64,000 nt of DNA from Spongiactinospora sp. TRM90649 (GCF_029382225.1 NZ_JARLTC010000043.1:36348-100347); one strand, 5' to 3'. Numbered from the stretch's first letter, positions 33,895 through 42,116 are shown. Notes: generated from the sequence alone by a model not told the origin. Program-made: numbers and translations.

Positions 33895-35156
33895 GCCGAG
33901 CTGCCCAGCGCCTGTCCCGTCATCGGGTCGTAGTACTCGGCGAAGGTGAGGTCGCCGAGCTGGCGGAGCGACTCCTCCCGGAGTCCTCCGGCCAGCTCGG
34001 TGTCACCGTGCCGGCGCGCGGCCCAGCTGAACAGCCACGTCATCACCGGCCACTGCGGACCGCGCCAGTACCGCCTGGCGTCGAACTGCTCGGCGGCGGG
34101 CGAGGTGCTCGGCGGCACCGCGTGGCGCAGCCCCTCGTGACCGCACCAGTCGGGGCCGAGCAGCAGCTCGCGCTGGCGCGCCATGACGTCCGGGTCCGCA
34201 CCGCTGATCAGCGGCGCGAAGCCGCACAGCGTGGCGGTGGCCAGCCACCCGTCGCCGCGCAGGTCGCGGTCCCTGGCCAGGCCGGTCTCCGGCGAGACGG
34301 TCGAGGCCACCCCGGCGCGGAACCGCGCGGCGACGCACCGCATCTCCGCGGCGTCGGACGGGCGGCCGAACTCCTCGGCCAGCTCGCCGATGATCTCGGC
34401 GCCCAGCGCGAGCAGCGCGGAGAAGAAGACGTCGGCGACCTTGAAGTCGATCGTCTTCCGGATCGACTCCTCGTCGTAGCGGGCGGCCACCATCTGGTCC
34501 ACGAGCCAGATGTAGCGGCGGTACTCGGCGTCGGTGGGGCGCTGCCCCGCGTCGCCCACGTGGCGGGTGTCGGTGCGGGTGAACGGCTCCATCGGGCCGG
34601 GGCTGATCCGCGAATAGGGAAGGTCCCAGCGCGGCGAGTTGTCCATGCCGGACTCCCAGCTGTGGTGGATCTCCACCAGGCCGGTGCCGTCGGGGTCGCG
34701 GCTCGCCGCCAGCCACCGGTGCCAGGCCAGCCAGGCGGGCAGGGTGTCCGCCACGAACTCCTCCGCCGCGCGGCGGTCGGATCCGCCGCGCCGCCTGCCC
34801 TCCCGCAGGATGCACGCCAGCGCCACGCTATGTACGGGCGGCTGACATATACCCGAGGTCCGCAATGCCGGCGGGTCCAGGGCCACCTCGCTCCGCCAGC
34901 GCTCCGGGCCGGGGAAGTAGCCGGACGGCCGGTCGAACACGATGTGCGGGATCATCCCGCTCGGCCACTGCGCCGCGAGCAGGGACCTCATCTCGGCCAC
35001 GGCGCGCGGCACCGAGAGCCGGGAGATCCCGACCGCGATGAACGCGGTGTCCCAGCTCCATTGGTGCGGGTAGAGGCGCGGTGAGGCGACGGTGAGATGC
35101 CCCAGGTCGTTCTGGCGCAGCACGGCCGCTGCGGCGTCCGCGAAGCGTGCCGTCAT
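33846..35156 (-). CDS. GH63-like (MGH1-type, glucosylglycerate/mannosylglycerate hydrolase-like) glycoside hydrolase
   Basis: A 436-residue cytosolic (alpha/alpha)6-barrel hydrolase. Landmarks are YPHQWSWDTAFIAVG near residue 30, SWESGMDNSPRWD in the middle with the likely general-acid Asp, and YWRGPQWPVMTWL with SSAQSWTAAAALD at the end. This pattern fits the MGH1-like group, which includes glucosylglycerate hydrolases, and also trehalases. ATG 35156 begins the conserved sequence; the upstream extension is unconserved. A divergent ROK regulator and the sugar-acid enzymes on its other side suggest it releases an acidic sugar or glyceric acid. Confidence 0.82.
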   Translation of the reverse strand: MTARFADAAAAVLRQNDLGHLTVASPRLYPHQWSWDTAFIAVGISRLSVPRAVAEMRSLLAAQWPSGMIPHIVFDRPSGYFPGPERWRSEVALDPPALRTSGICQPPVHSVALACILREGRRRGGSDRRAAEEFVADTLPAWLAWHRWLAASRDPDGTGLVEIHHSWESGMDNSPRWDLPYSRISPGPMEPFTRTDTRHVGDAGQRPTDAEYRRYIWLVDQMVAARYDEESIRKTIDFKVADVFFSALLALGAEIIGELAEEFGRPSDAAEMRCVAARFRAGVASTVSPETGLARDRDLRGDGWLATATLCGFAPLISGADPDVMARQRELLLGPDWCGHEGLRHAVPPSTSPAAEQFDARRYWRGPQWPVMTWLFSWAARRHGDTELAGGLREESLRQLGDLTFAEYYDPMTGQALGSSAQSWTAAAALDWTAWS

Positions 35157-35257
35157 GGTCTGCCGACGGTGGGATGGGGGCCTGGATACGGAAAAGTAAC
35201 GGCGGGGGCGGGCAAGAATTCTCCCTTTTCTTCCCAAAATTCTGTATGGTCGTCGAA

Positions 35258-35284
35258 CATAATGACGTTGATCCGACCGGTCAA
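35258..35284 (+). promoter_or_regulatory. Candidate -10 and operator upstream of the ROK gene
   Basis: CATAAT at 35258-35263 resembles a -10 box. Immediately downstream TTGATCCGACCGGTCAA (35268-35284) is an imperfect palindrome with TTGA/TCAA ends, a candidate ROK autoregulatory site between the divergent hydrolase and ROK genes. No good -35 is visible. Confidence 0.3.
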
Positions 35285-35321
35285 GAGCATGACCGCACCA
35301 CATGAAGGAGAATGTGGGTCC

Positions 35322-36515
35322 GTGACGGTCTTTCGGCACCCTGACCTCCCGGCCGCACCACCAGGCCCCAGCTCAAGCGGACCCGCGTCCCCCGGTCACC
35401 TGCTTGAACTCATCCGCACCCGCCCCGGATGGACCCGCCAGCAACTGCTGAGCGCCACCGGCATGTCCAGGACCACCCTGTTCGAGCGGCTCGACCAGCT
35501 CTTCCGGGCGGGTCTGGTCTACGAGTCGGGGGCGACGGGGTCCTCGGTCGGCCGTCCCGCGCAGCGGCTGCGCTTCGACGACCGCGACCGCGTGGCCCTC
35601 GTCCTCGACCTCGGCCAGGCCCACGGCCGGATCGCGATCGCCGACCTGTTCGGCCGCACCCTGCGCATGGAGACGCTCCACCTGGACATCTCCCGGCCGC
35701 CCGCCGACCTGCTCCCCCGCCTGCTCGACCGGGCCGACCGGCTGCTGCGGGTGGACGAGTCCGCCCAGGTGGTCGGCATCGGCATGGGCATCCCAGGCCC
35801 GGTGGACGTCGAGACCGGACGCCTGGGCGCGAGCACCACCATGCCCGGCTGGGAGGGCTACGCGATCGAGGAGACCGTCCGCGCCCGCTGGAACGTCCCG
35901 CTGCTGATCGAGAACGACGCCCGCGCCTTCGCCCTCGGCGAGGCGTCGGCCGGGGGCGGGCGCGGGGTGCTGCTGGCCGTCAAGTACGCCACCGGCATCG
36001 GCGCCGGGATCGTGGTGGACGACCGGGTGATCGGCGGCGCCGACGGCGCGGCGGGCGACATCGGCCACATCAGGATCAGCGACGACGGCCCGCGCTGCCG
36101 GTGCGGACGGCGCGGCTGCCTGGCGGCCTGGGCCTCCGGCCGGGCGCTGCTCGACCAGCTCGCCGACCACGGGGTCCACACCCTGGAGGACATCGTGCAG
36201 AGCGCCAACGCCGGGCACCCCGACGTCCTCGCCGCCCTGAAGGAGGGGGCGCGCCGGCTGGGCCGGGTCCTGGCCACGCTGGCCGCCACCATCAACCCCA
36301 ACACGCTGGTGCTGGGCGGCATCATCGGCCAGTTGCCGATCGTCGCCGAGGAGGTCGGCCGCCGCGTCAGAGCCGACGCGGTCGAGCGGGCCACCCAGCG
36401 GTTACGCGTGGTCCCAGCCAGGAACGGCGACGACAGCGGCACCCTCGGGCTCACCCTGATGGTCGCCAAGCACGTGTACTCACCCTCCGCCATAGACGCC
36501 ATGCTCGGCGTCTGA
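35322..36515 (+). CDS. ROK-family transcriptional regulator
   Basis: A 397-residue ROK repressor. It has an N-terminal winged helix (TRQQLLSATGMSRTTLFERL), the ROK motif GIGMGIPGPVD, and the zinc-binding CRCGRRGCLAAWASG, where the Glu expected after GCL is Ala. I choose GTG 35322, preceded by AAGGAG at 11 bp; ATG 35289 is in frame but lies upstream of that site. It is divergent from the GH63-like gene and probably represses it and perhaps the sugar-acid genes beyond. Confidence 0.87.
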   Translation: MTVFRHPDLPAAPPGPSSSGPASPGHLLELIRTRPGWTRQQLLSATGMSRTTLFERLDQLFRAGLVYESGATGSSVGRPAQRLRFDDRDRVALVLDLGQAHGRIAIADLFGRTLRMETLHLDISRPPADLLPRLLDRADRLLRVDESAQVVGIGMGIPGPVDVETGRLGASTTMPGWEGYAIEETVRARWNVPLLIENDARAFALGEASAGGGRGVLLAVKYATGIGAGIVVDDRVIGGADGAAGDIGHIRISDDGPRCRCGRRGCLAAWASGRALLDQLADHGVHTLEDIVQSANAGHPDVLAALKEGARRLGRVLATLAATINPNTLVLGGIIGQLPIVAEEVGRRVRADAVERATQRLRVVPARNGDDSGTLGLTLMVAKHVYSPSAIDAMLGV

Positions 36516-36531
36516 CCCGCTCTCGGGGGGC

Positions 36532-38676
36532 TCAGCCGCCGAGGGCCATCGCCAGGCGAGCGGCCAGGCCGGTGTTGCGCCGCCGTCCGAGCTGCCGGAC
36601 CGCGGTCTCCAGCGCCTCCCGGCCGCCCACCAGGACGACCCACGCCCTGGCCCGGGTGACCAGCGTGTAGAGCAGCCTGCGGCGCAGCATCACCCCGCCC
36701 GCCTCGGCCGTGACCGGGGCGACCACGAACGGATACTCGCCGCCCTGCGAGCGGTGCACGGTGATGGCGTAGGCGTGGGTCAGGTCGTCCAGCTCGGTGA
36801 AGGCGTAGGCGGCCTCGACGCCGTCGTCGGTGCGGATCCGTACCAGGCGGTCCTGCGCGTCCACCGCCGTCACCGTGGCGGTCTCGCCGTTGAAGACGCC
36901 CTTGTCGTAGTCGTTGCGGATGGGCATGACGCGGTCGCCCACCCGGAACACCACCGGCCCCGCCCAGTGCTCGGGCGTGTCGTCGCCCGGCGGGTTCAGC
37001 CTAGTCTGCAGCTCCCGGCCCAGTTCGACGCTGCCCGTCAGGCCCCCGCGGGTCGGGCACAGCACCTGCACCTGGTCGGGCCCGACGCCCTGCTTGCGCG
37101 GGATCGCCTCGGTCGCCAGGTGGACCACCCGGCGGGCGACCAGCGCGGGGTCGTCCACCTCCTCGAACCAGAACCCGCCACGGCCCGGCAGCGCGGGCAG
37201 CTCCCCCGCGCGGATGCGGTGGGCCGCCTGGACGATGCCGCTGTCGCTCGCCTGGCGGAACACCTCGGTCAGCCGCACGCGCGGGATCTCCGGCACGCGC
37301 AGCAGGTCGGCCAGCACGTTGCCGGGGCCGATGCTGGGCAACTGGTCGCCGTCGCCGACCAGCAGCAGGTGACTGCCCGCCGGGATGGCCGCCGCCAGCC
37401 GGGTGGCCAGGTGCAGGTCGAGCATCGACGCCTCGTCCACGACGATCAGGTCGGCCTTCACCGGCGACTGCTGGAACAGCGTGCCCTCCTCCGGCTCCGG
37501 TTCCCTGGCCAGCATCCGGTGCACGGTCATCGCGGTCAGGCCGGTGCCCTCGGACAGGCGCTTGGCGGCCATGCCCGTGGGCGCGGTCAGCGTCACCGTG
37601 CCGCCCATCGCGCGCACGGTCGCCGCGATGACCCGCACGGTGTGGCTCTTGCCGCAGCCGGGACCGCCGGTGAGCACGGACACGGTGCAGGTGAGCGCCA
37701 CGTTCACGGCGGCCTTCTGGTCGTCGCTCAGGGAGTCGTCCTCGGCGTAGGAGCGCATCGGCAGCGTGGACGGGGACCGGTGCAGCCGCCTGAGGTGGCT
37801 GGTCAGCGCCACCTCGCGGGCATGCTGCTCCTTGGCGTACACCACGGTCTGGCCGGGGACGGCGGGCGACGGTTCGACCACCACCCGCCGCTCGGCGACC
37901 AGCGCGTCGAGGGCCCGGCGGACCGGCTCGTCGTCCTGCTCGACCAGGCGGGCCGCCGCGGCGACCAGCGCCTGCCTGGGCATGAAGCAGTGCCCGTCGC
38001 GGGCCCCGGCCGCCTCCAGCCGGTCGAGGACGGCGGCCCGCAGCCGCGCTGGGCTGTGCTCGGGCACCCCGGAGCGCAGCGCGATCCGGTCGGCGGTGTG
38101 GAAGCCGATCCCCCTGACCCGGCCGATGAGCCGGTACGGGTCGTCGGTGAGGATCTTGACCGACTCCTCGCCGTGCACCTGGTAGATCTTGGCGGCCAGC
38201 AGCGGGCTGATCCCGAGCCCCTGCAGCACCACCATCAGCGCGGCGACCGCCTTCTGCTCGGCCCACGCCGCAACGATCTGCGCCTGCCGGGTGGCGCCGA
38301 TGTTGACGACCTCGCGCAGCCGCTCGGGACGGCCGTCGATGATCTCCAGGGTCTCCGCGCCGAAGTGGCTGACGATGGCGTGCGCCAGGCGCGGGCCGAT
38401 GCCCCGGATCAGGCCCGACCCCAGGTAGAGCGTGATCGCCTGCACCGTGGACGGCATGACCCGCTCGCACTCCCTGACCCCCAGGCGGCGGCCGTGCCGG
38501 GGATGCTCCTCCCACTCCCCCGCGATCCGCAACGTCTCACCCGGCTGCACCCCGGCCAGCGCCCGCCCGGCGGCCACGAACCCGGCCCGCCGCTCGTCGC
38601 TCATCCGCGCGACCGTGAACTCGTCATCGGCCACATAGACCAGCCGCTCGACGGTCGCCTCCACCACCGCAGCCAC
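36532..38676 (-). CDS. RecD2-like ATP-dependent 5'-3' DNA helicase
   Basis: A superfamily 1 helicase of about 714 residues with the RecD2 layout. An OB/helix-hairpin N-terminal half (LGSGLIRGIGPRLAHAIVSHF and RVRGIGFHTADRIA) is followed by motif I GGPGCGKSHT near residue 365, motif II VVDEASM, motif III GDGDQLPSIGPG and the C-terminal ITVHRSQGGEYP motif. No RecB or RecC genes are nearby, as expected for stand-alone RecD2. The start is GTG 38676 with GGTGGAGG five bases upstream; several other GTG codons are in frame. Confidence 0.9.
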   Translation of the reverse strand: MAAVVEATVERLVYVADDEFTVARMSDERRAGFVAAGRALAGVQPGETLRIAGEWEEHPRHGRRLGVRECERVMPSTVQAITLYLGSGLIRGIGPRLAHAIVSHFGAETLEIIDGRPERLREVVNIGATRQAQIVAAWAEQKAVAALMVVLQGLGISPLLAAKIYQVHGEESVKILTDDPYRLIGRVRGIGFHTADRIALRSGVPEHSPARLRAAVLDRLEAAGARDGHCFMPRQALVAAAARLVEQDDEPVRRALDALVAERRVVVEPSPAVPGQTVVYAKEQHAREVALTSHLRRLHRSPSTLPMRSYAEDDSLSDDQKAAVNVALTCTVSVLTGGPGCGKSHTVRVIAATVRAMGGTVTLTAPTGMAAKRLSEGTGLTAMTVHRMLAREPEPEEGTLFQQSPVKADLIVVDEASMLDLHLATRLAAAIPAGSHLLLVGDGDQLPSIGPGNVLADLLRVPEIPRVRLTEVFRQASDSGIVQAAHRIRAGELPALPGRGGFWFEEVDDPALVARRVVHLATEAIPRKQGVGPDQVQVLCPTRGGLTGSVELGRELQTRLNPPGDDTPEHWAGPVVFRVGDRVMPIRNDYDKGVFNGETATVTAVDAQDRLVRIRTDDGVEAAYAFTELDDLTHAYAITVHRSQGGEYPFVVAPVTAEAGGVMLRRRLLYTLVTRARAWVVLVGGREALETAVRQLGRRRNTGLAARLAMALGG

Positions 38677-38844
38677 GCCCGCCTCCACCTCCCACCCGGC
38701 GCCGCCCTCCCCGCCGGACACTACCCGTGTCCCGCGACAATTCCCGCTCCCGCCGACCCGCGACCAATGGAACCACCCGGCCGAAGGAAGGGGTCGGCCG
38801 GAAATGGTTGGCAGGTGCCCGGGGTTCGCGGTTAGCCTCGGCCG

Positions 38845-39378
38845 GTGAGCATTAAGCCGCTTCCCTTGTTGTGGTTGCACGGCCCTCCGGGGGTCGGTAA
38901 GACGTCGGTGGGGTGGGAGATCTACACGCGGCTCGGCGGCGAGGGGGTGGCCGTGGCCTACCTCGACGCCGACCAGCTCGGCCTGTGCCTGCCCGCCCCG
39001 GCGGGCGACCCCGCCGGGCATCGGCTCAAGGCGCGCAACCTCGGTGCGCTGCTCCCGGTGTACCGCTCCGGGGGTGTGCGCTGCGTGGTGCTGTCCGGGG
39101 TCGCGGAGAGCCCGGCCGTCGTCCGGACCTACGCCGAACGGCTCCGCCATGCCACACTCACCCTGTGCCGCCTGCGCGCCGACGGCGACACGCTGCGGCG
39201 GCGATTCCTCGGCAGAGGCCGGCTCACGAACCGCGTGGACGAGGCCGTCCGAATGGCGGCCACCCTCGACGCCGCCGGTTTCCCAGGAACGTGCGTGGAC
39301 ACCACCGGCCGTTCCATCACCGAGGTCGCCCAGCAGGTCCGTCAACAGACCGGCGACTGGCCGGGAGCAGGCCGATGA
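38845..39378 (+). CDS. Small P-loop NTPase (kinase-like), copy 1
   Basis: A 177-residue single-domain protein. Walker A is HGPPGVGKTSVGWEIYTRL at residues 13-31 and VAYLDADQLGLCLPAP follows at the position of the AAA_33-type kinase second strand. It looks like a nucleotide- or shikimate-kinase-like phosphotransferase of unknown substrate. Its stop overlaps the next ATG (ATGA). The gene immediately downstream encodes a paralogue with the same motif order, so this is a tandem duplication. Confidence 0.75.
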   Translation: MSIKPLPLLWLHGPPGVGKTSVGWEIYTRLGGEGVAVAYLDADQLGLCLPAPAGDPAGHRLKARNLGALLPVYRSGGVRCVVLSGVAESPAVVRTYAERLRHATLTLCRLRADGDTLRRRFLGRGRLTNRVDEAVRMAATLDAAGFPGTCVDTTGRSITEVAQQVRQQTGDWPGAGR

Positions 39379-39434
39379 GCGCCCCGCGGCCCCGCCCCCA
39401 CCGCCCCGCCGACCGGCCGGGACCAGGGCGATGA
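39375..39434 (+). CDS. 19-codon vestige between tandem P-loop genes
   Basis: The short frame MSAPRPRPHRPADRPGPGR starts on the ATG overlapping the copy-1 stop and ends on a TGA overlapping the copy-2 ATG. Its first residues match the start of copy 2 (MSAPLPQPHAP) and its last residues match the end of copy 1 (DWPGAGR). It is best explained as the two ends of a third copy whose middle has been deleted, perhaps kept as a translational bridge. Confidence 0.35.
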   Translation: MSAPRPRPHRPADRPGPGR

Positions 39435-40045
39435 GCGCTCCACTGCCGCAGCCTCACGCCCCCGGCACCGCCGTCCGTTCCAGGGGCGTGCCGCTGTTGT
39501 GGGTCTGCGGGGCGCGGGCCGTGGGCAAGTCGTCGGTGGGGTGGGAGATCTTCATGCGGCTGGTGCGTGACGGCGTCACCGCCGCGTATGTCGATCTCGC
39601 GCAGCTCGGGTTCGTCACGCCCGCGCCCGCGGACGATCCCGGTGGTCATCGGTTGCGGGCGCGGGCGCTCGGGGTCGTCTGGGCGGAGTACGCGGCGATG
39701 GGGGCGCGCCGTCTGATCCTCTCCGGCGACGCGCCCGGCCACGGCATCGTCCGTCTCTACATCGACGCGGTCCCCGGCGCCGAGCCGGTCGTGTGCCGGC
39801 TGCGGGCGGCCCCCGACCGGCTCGCCGAGCGGCTTCTGCGGCGTGGCCGTGGCGAGGGCCCGCCTCTCCCCGGCGACGACCTCCTCGGGCTCCCCGCCGC
39901 AAGCCTGCTGCGCCACGTGGAGCGGTCCGCCCTGGATACCGGGCACGCCGACATAGCGGTGGACACCAGCCATCTCACCGTCGCCCAGGCCGCCGATCTC
40001 GTACTCGCCAAGGGGTGGCCCCTGTCAGGTGACCGGGAGCCGTAG
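39431..40045 (+). CDS. Small P-loop NTPase (kinase-like), copy 2
   Basis: A 204-residue paralogue of the preceding protein. Its Walker A is CGARAVGKSSVGWEIFMRL, with Ala-Arg replacing Pro-Pro of copy 1, and the following strand reads AAYVDLAQLGFVTPAPADDP. The central regions VLSGVAESP and ILSGDAPGH align between the copies. It has an extra N-terminal 20 residues and a different C-terminus. It converges on, and overlaps by 21 bases, the dead P450 remnant. The physiological substrate is unknown. Confidence 0.75.
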   Translation: MSAPLPQPHAPGTAVRSRGVPLLWVCGARAVGKSSVGWEIFMRLVRDGVTAAYVDLAQLGFVTPAPADDPGGHRLRARALGVVWAEYAAMGARRLILSGDAPGHGIVRLYIDAVPGAEPVVCRLRAAPDRLAERLLRRGRGEGPPLPGDDLLGLPAASLLRHVERSALDTGHADIAVDTSHLTVAQAADLVLAKGWPLSGDREP

Positions 40046-40368
40046 CACGCCCCGGATGGCGGCGTCCGGCCGCATCGGGACCTCCTCGGCGGGGACCGCC
40101 AGGCGCACCCCGGCATGCGGCGCACCAGCAGGGCGAGCGCGGCGCTCAGCTCGTTCCTGCCCAGTTGCTGCCCGAGGCGCTGGTGGACGCCGTGGCCGAA
40201 CGCCAGATGCCCGGTCGCCTCCCGCGTGCCGTCGAAGTCGGCGGGCCGCTCGAACCGCAGCGGGTCGCGGTTGGCCGTGGACAGCGACATCGTCACGGTC
40301 TCCCCCGCCGCGATCGTCCGTCCGCCGATCTCCACGCGGGTCTCCAGCCACCATGACACCGGGGTTTC
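40025..40368 (-). pseudogene. Cytochrome P450 C-terminal remnant without heme cysteine
   Basis: The minus strand encodes the last ~110 residues of a P450: VEIGGRTIAAGETVTMSL, then HLAFGHGVHQRLGQQLGR. The heme-ligand Cys is Arg (TGC to CGC). One base has been lost at the CCGGGG following RRMP, moving the end (RLAVPAEEVPMRPDA to a TGA at 40025) into another frame. The N-terminal three quarters is absent. It is a dead gene and distinct from the intact P450 at 10631-11866. Confidence 0.8.
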
Positions 40369-40412
40369 CGGCCGTCCACGGACATCCGGAGGGGCGTTCC
40401 CCCCAGGGCCGG

Positions 40413-40577
40413 TCAGCCCTTCTGGGCGGCGAGGACGGCGGCGCGCACCTCCGAGACGGCGCGGTCGAGGGAGGCGAGGTCGGTGATGAACAGCGACTCG
40501 GTGAAGCCGATGCCCGAGACCGCCGCCCCGCCGAACACCTGGCCCCAGACCAGGTTGCCACGGATCGTCAATGTCAT
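40413..40577 (-). CDS. Small protein of unknown function (54 aa)
   Basis: A short open frame beginning MTLTIRGNLVWGQVFGG and ending EVRAAVLAAQKG. I do not recognise it. Its N-terminal half is hydrophobic with many Gly residues and its C-terminal half is predicted helical, but no clear membrane span or signal peptide is present. It lies 11 bp after the stop of the 96-residue gene and would be co-transcribed with it from the sigma-type promoter at 40918-40947. It could be a false call, but the pairing supports it. Confidence 0.4.
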   Translation of the reverse strand: MTLTIRGNLVWGQVFGGAAVSGIGFTESLFITDLASLDRAVSEVRAAVLAAQKG

Positions 40578-40587
40578 GCCGGCCCGG

Positions 40588-40878
40588 TCATGCCGCGACG
40601 ACGGCCCGCAGGCGCCGCCCGGGCGCGACATCCCGTTTCGTGTAGAGCCGTTCCACCGTGGCCAGGGCCCAGCGCATGCGGCTCGCGGCGGTGTCCGGGT
40701 AATCCCCATAGATGGCGGCGACCTCGCCCTCGCATCCCCGGCTGCCGCCGTGGACGCGCAGCGCGGCCCTGATCGCGTGGGTCGCCTCCTCGGCGCTGGG
40801 CGATCCGGTCGCCGACAGCGGGCTGACGAACAAAGCCTTCGCCCTGGCGGCGCGGAGCAGATCGGCTGAGCACGGCAT
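40588..40878 (-). CDS. Small protein of unknown function (96 aa)
   Basis: A 96-residue cytosolic protein beginning MPCSADLLRAARAKALFVSP, with a helical middle (EEATHAIRAALRVHGGSRGC) and the segment EVAAIYGDYPDTAASRMRWA. I recognise no catalytic motif; two conserved-looking Cys residues flank the first half. The ATG at 40878 has GGAAG eight bases upstream; it lies 40 bp from a copy of the bipartite promoter shared with the subtilase and vWA genes. This puts it tentatively in the same sigma-factor regulon. Confidence 0.65.
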   Translation of the reverse strand: MPCSADLLRAARAKALFVSPLSATGSPSAEEATHAIRAALRVHGGSRGCEGEVAAIYGDYPDTAASRMRWALATVERLYTKRDVAPGRRLRAVVAA

Positions 40879-40917
40879 GACCGGCACTTCCTTCCACTGT
40901 GACGGATACATACCTCT

Positions 40918-40947
40918 ACAGAGCCCGAAGATTGGATCGCTGATACA
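40918..40947 (-). promoter_or_regulatory. Third, weaker copy of the ECF-type promoter (P3)
   Basis: TGTATCA (40947-40941) and CTCTGT (40923-40918) on the minus strand match the cores of the two strong copies, with a 17-bp instead of 16-bp interval. The -10-like element lies 40 bp from the ATG at 40878, against 37 bp for the other two. Confidence 0.5.
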
Positions 40948-40967
40948 TGCGGGCGGCGTGGCGTCCG

Positions 40968-41504
40968 TCAGCGCGGGATCCACACGGTCGTTACGACCCC
41001 CGGGACGTGGGCGACGCGGCAGTGCAGCCGGAAGGTCTCCGCCGGCACCGGCTCGATCTCGAACCGCCCCAGCTCGTCGAACGGCACCCGCGCGCTCTCG
41101 CCCCCCATCGTCTGCACGTCGAGGTCGCTGGGTCCCGGCGGCCCCGCGCCGGGATCGACCGGCACGATCTGCCCGACGACGACCCTGCCGGTGAACCCCA
41201 GTTCGATGATCGTCGTGGGCGACTCCAGGGTGACCGTCCGCACGGCCGCCACGCTGCCGCGCTCGGCGGCGGCGGGAACGCGGCGGCCCGCGGAGTCGTA
41301 GGTCAGATCGGCCAGCTCGGAGTCGATGTCGCGCAGCGTGTAGATCGCCTTGGCCGCCCCGGCCGCGTCCGGCGGGACGGGCGCGGTGCGCGACAGCGCG
41401 GCGCGCAGCGCGCCGAGGATTCCCTGACGGGCGGGGAGCCGTCCGGTCAGGACCTCCTTCAGCGCGGCGAGCAGTTCCTCGTCCGCCGACCGCCGGTTGG
41501 ACAT
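40968..41504 (-). CDS. Conserved beta-rich protein of unknown function downstream of sigma factor
   Basis: A 178-residue protein without signal peptide. The N-terminal ~50 residues are helical (EELLAALKEVLTGRLPARQG). The rest alternates short strands (TVTLESPTTIIELGFTG, GRFEIEPVPAETFRLHCRVA) and looks like a small Ig-like or carboxypeptidase-regulatory-like domain. I choose ATG 41504 with GGAAGG nine bases upstream; GTG 41513 overlaps the sigma stop. It is the third gene of the subtilase-sigma operon and might be an anti-sigma-like partner or protease substrate, but this is only inference. Confidence 0.75.
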   Translation of the reverse strand: MSNRRSADEELLAALKEVLTGRLPARQGILGALRAALSRTAPVPPDAAGAAKAIYTLRDIDSELADLTYDSAGRRVPAAAERGSVAAVRTVTLESPTTIIELGFTGRVVVGQIVPVDPGAGPPGPSDLDVQTMGGESARVPFDELGRFEIEPVPAETFRLHCRVAHVPGVVTTVWIPR

Positions 41505-41509
41505 GATGT

Positions 41510-42088
41510 TCACCTTCCCGTGAGGTCGTCCATGCCGAAGCCGCCCGCCGCCAGCAGCCTGCGCAGCCGTTCCAGGCACCTTGCGCGGTGCGGGCCGATG
41601 CTGCCGACCGCGGTTCCCGTCAGCCGCGCGATCTCCGCGTACTTGATCGGCGGGTCCTGGACGAGCAGGGCGAGCAGGGTCCGGCAGGGCTCGGGCAACC
41701 GGTCGAAGGCGGCGCGCAGCGCGATGCGGCGCTCGGCCGCCAGCAGTTCGTCCACCAGCCGGGCGACCTCGTCCACGGCGGGCTGCCGCGGCGCGGACCG
41801 CTCCAGGTCCTCGCGCTTCCTGGCCCTTTCCACGACCCGGCGGCACTCGCGGTGCGTGGTCGTGGCCAGCCATCCGGGCAGGGCGGCGGGCTCGCGCAGC
41901 GGCAGGTGCCGCAGCAGGCTGAGCCAGACCTCCTGGCTGACGTCGTCGATGTCGGGACGCCGCAGGCCGTACCCTCTGGCGATCGACCAGACCAGCGCGA
42001 TGTAGCGGTCGACGAGCTGGTCCCACGCCTCCTGGTCGCCGTCGCGGGCACGGGTGACGAGATCGACGACGGAGGTGTCGTCACGCAT
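41510..42088 (-). CDS. ECF-type RNA polymerase sigma factor
   Basis: A 192-residue sigma-70 family protein with only regions 2 and 4. Region 2 includes LVDRYIALVWSIARGYGLRRPDIDDVSQEVWLSLL-type sequence (about residues 25-60) and region 4 includes FDRLPEPCRTLLALL with the helix-turn-helix IKYAEIARLTGTAVGSIGPH. There is no adjacent membrane anti-sigma factor, unlike most ECF loci. It sits between the subtilase and a small unknown protein in one operon. The shared promoter motif before this operon and the vWA gene is most simply its own recognition site, implying autoregulation. Confidence 0.92.
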   Translation of the reverse strand: MRDDTSVVDLVTRARDGDQEAWDQLVDRYIALVWSIARGYGLRRPDIDDVSQEVWLSLLRHLPLREPAALPGWLATTTHRECRRVVERARKREDLERSAPRQPAVDEVARLVDELLAAERRIALRAAFDRLPEPCRTLLALLVQDPPIKYAEIARLTGTAVGSIGPHRARCLERLRRLLAAGGFGMDDLTGR

Positions 42089-42116
42089 CGATGCCCCTTC
42101 CCTGACGGTGGTGCCG

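Noticed and set aside
38398..38403. Possible promoter boxes for the ROK/MFS and RecD2 regions based on TTGnnn alone
   Set aside because: No -10 element at acceptable spacing was found, so they are not listed.
40115..40561. Alternative frames across the dead P450 and the small gene pair
   Set aside because: The minus-strand frames explain the homology; the others are shadows.
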